A stretch of 64,000 nucleotides of DNA from SMWN01 sp965261165 (lineage in GTDB: Bacteria; Pseudomonadota; Gammaproteobacteria; Eutrophobiales; Eutrophobiaceae), in the NCBI GenBank assembly GCA_965261165.1, contig OZ253445.1:1798001-1862000 (forward strand). The letters run 5' to 3'. Position 1 is the stretch's first letter. Each line of letters begins with the position of its first letter. The notes beneath the pieces were generated by a model. That model was not told the origin of the DNA, did not search any database, and saw only the letters and a program-made list of their open reading frames with translations. Positions 63,108-64,000 of this stretch are shown here, in pieces. The translations under genes were made by a program, and so were the position numbers.

Positions 63108-63917
63108 TTATTGCTTAATGAATTTCATGGTCATGCGGTCACTCTCACCGATAATGGTATATCTGTCTCGATCTTTGTCCTTCTCCCGATAGGTAGGCGG
63201 CAATGACCAGACACCTTCAGGATAATCTTTACTGTCCGATGGGTTTGCATTGACCTCGGAATTTTTAACTAATTCGAAGCCTTTATCTTCTATCAGATTG
63301 ATGAGATAAGGTTTCGGGACGTAGCCTTTCTCAGCGGTAACTTTGGCATCAATACCCGTATCCGCACGATGTTGAACAACACCTAAGATGCCGCCCGGCT
63401 TTAGAACGCGATGAAATGCGCTATAGATTTCTTCAATGCCGCCAAATCTGATCCAGTTATGAGTGTTTCTAAAGGTTAGCACCATGTCGAGGGAGTTATC
63501 CCGAATATCAGTCAGGTAGCCATCTTTATCAAACACAACTGTTTTTACCTTGCCATAGATATTGGTATCAGCATTCATCTTTCTTATGAATTCGATGTGA
63601 ATATTTCTCAAATATTTGGTTGGATGCGTATCGCCAAAACTGGCAACAGTGAATTCACCTGAGTCTTTCAGAAAAGGAGCAAGTATTTCTGTATACCAGC
63701 CGCGGCCAGGCAATATCTCTAATACTTTCATGCTTGGTTCGATGCCAAAGACCGTCAAGGTTTCTTTTGGATGACGGTAAACATCTCTGGCGACATTATT
63801 GGGGTCTCGTTGTGAACCTTGAATTGCCTTATCTAAAGCCTCTGATGTATCGGCAAAAGCTGATGATGAAAAACTAGATGAAGCTATAATTAATAATAAA
63901 ATTTGTAAATGTTGCAT
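63108..63917 (-). CDS. Exported class I SAM-dependent methyltransferase-like protein
   Basis: The protein is 269 residues. A clear signal peptide (MQHLQILLLIIASSSFSSSA) precedes VYRHPKETLTVFGIEPSM, the Rossmann segment VLEILPGRGWYTEILAPFL, LDMVLTFRNTHNW and FHRVLKPGGILGVVQH. It ends with a segment containing PEGVWSLPPTYREKDKD. It belongs to the group of predicted methyltransferases with an export signal (COG4798-type). SAM is not expected in the periplasm, so either the leader is not cleaved or the ligand differs. It lies alone next to the IS-scarred surface gene. Confidence 0.82.
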   Translation of the reverse strand: MQHLQILLLIIASSSFSSSAFADTSEALDKAIQGSQRDPNNVARDVYRHPKETLTVFGIEPSMKVLEILPGRGWYTEILAPFLKDSGEFTVASFGDTHPTKYLRNIHIEFIRKMNADTNIYGKVKTVVFDKDGYLTDIRDNSLDMVLTFRNTHNWIRFGGIEEIYSAFHRVLKPGGILGVVQHRADTGIDAKVTAEKGYVPKPYLINLIEDKGFELVKNSEVNANPSDSKDYPEGVWSLPPTYREKDKDRDRYTIIGESDRMTMKFIKQ

Positions 63918-64000
63918 AAATATCTCCCTCTTAAATTATCGTATTAGTGAATTCCAGTATTTCTGCATCTCAATGTACGTACAGGGATGATATCACCAAG

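Overview
The window looks like chromosome of a PHA-storing gammaproteobacterium with moderate, AT-leaning base composition. Support comes from fabA/fabB, ispG, the mltB-rlpA-dacA cell-wall cluster, the def-fmt-rsmB-ntrYX-trkAH block, a single-chain PurL and a class III (PhaE/PhaC) polyhydroxyalkanoate locus. The genus cannot be read from the sequence. Many decayed insertion sequences and short dispersed repeats fill the gaps, so the genome has been heavily visited by mobile DNA.

Layout. 1-5100: unsaturated fatty-acid genes fabA-fabB (minus), ispG, an OmpA-like protein, a DUF4197 protein and an orphan egtD. 5186-11381: an overlapping AddB-like/AddA-like nuclease-helicase pair. 11429-12341: rpoH, preceded by a perfect CIRCE operator. 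12405-12760: a dispersed repeat split by a 107-bp MITE-like element. 12902-17099: mltB, rlpA, D,D-carboxypeptidase, D-amino-acid aminotransferase and queD. 17100-25860: an accessory island with a degenerate IstB gene, a GC-richer 5-oxoprolinase-type gene, an EcoRV-like restriction-modification cassette between ~114-bp direct repeats, and a broken ISL3 transposase. 25879-32292: a TonB-dependent receptor, then a DSF-type sensor (rpfC-like), a wrecked rpfG and an smr gene. 33079-40084: purL, a conserved hypothetical and acs. 40345-46723: the PHA locus. 47068-48308: an IS5-like remnant. 48384-60101: a TPR protein, trkH, trkA, ntrX-like, ntrY-like, DUF4390, rsmB, fmt, def and a LysM protein. 60119-62745: repeat and IS fragments, then a 5'-truncated Ig-repeat/beta-barrel surface protein. 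63108-63917: an exported methyltransferase.

How the parts work together. acs supplies acetyl-CoA; phaA and phaB convert it to 3-hydroxybutyryl-CoA; phaE/phaC polymerise it; phaR, a Lys-tailed phasin and a reductase with an extra N-terminal domain surround the granule. Matching TGC-rich motifs lie upstream of phaE and phaA. trkAH and the NtrYX-like pair may connect potassium and nitrogen or redox status.

Most notable points: (i) an EcoRV-family R-M system whose methylase is intact but whose endonuclease carries two frameshifts, lying between copies of what looks like the 3' end of a YejE-type permease gene; (ii) an rpfG pseudogene upstream of an intact rpfC, so the sensor has lost its cognate c-di-GMP output; (iii) HrcA/CIRCE control of rpoH; (iv) a reductase fusion and histone-H1-like tails in the PHA locus; (v) an NtrX-like regulator without GAFTGA or a normal Walker B.
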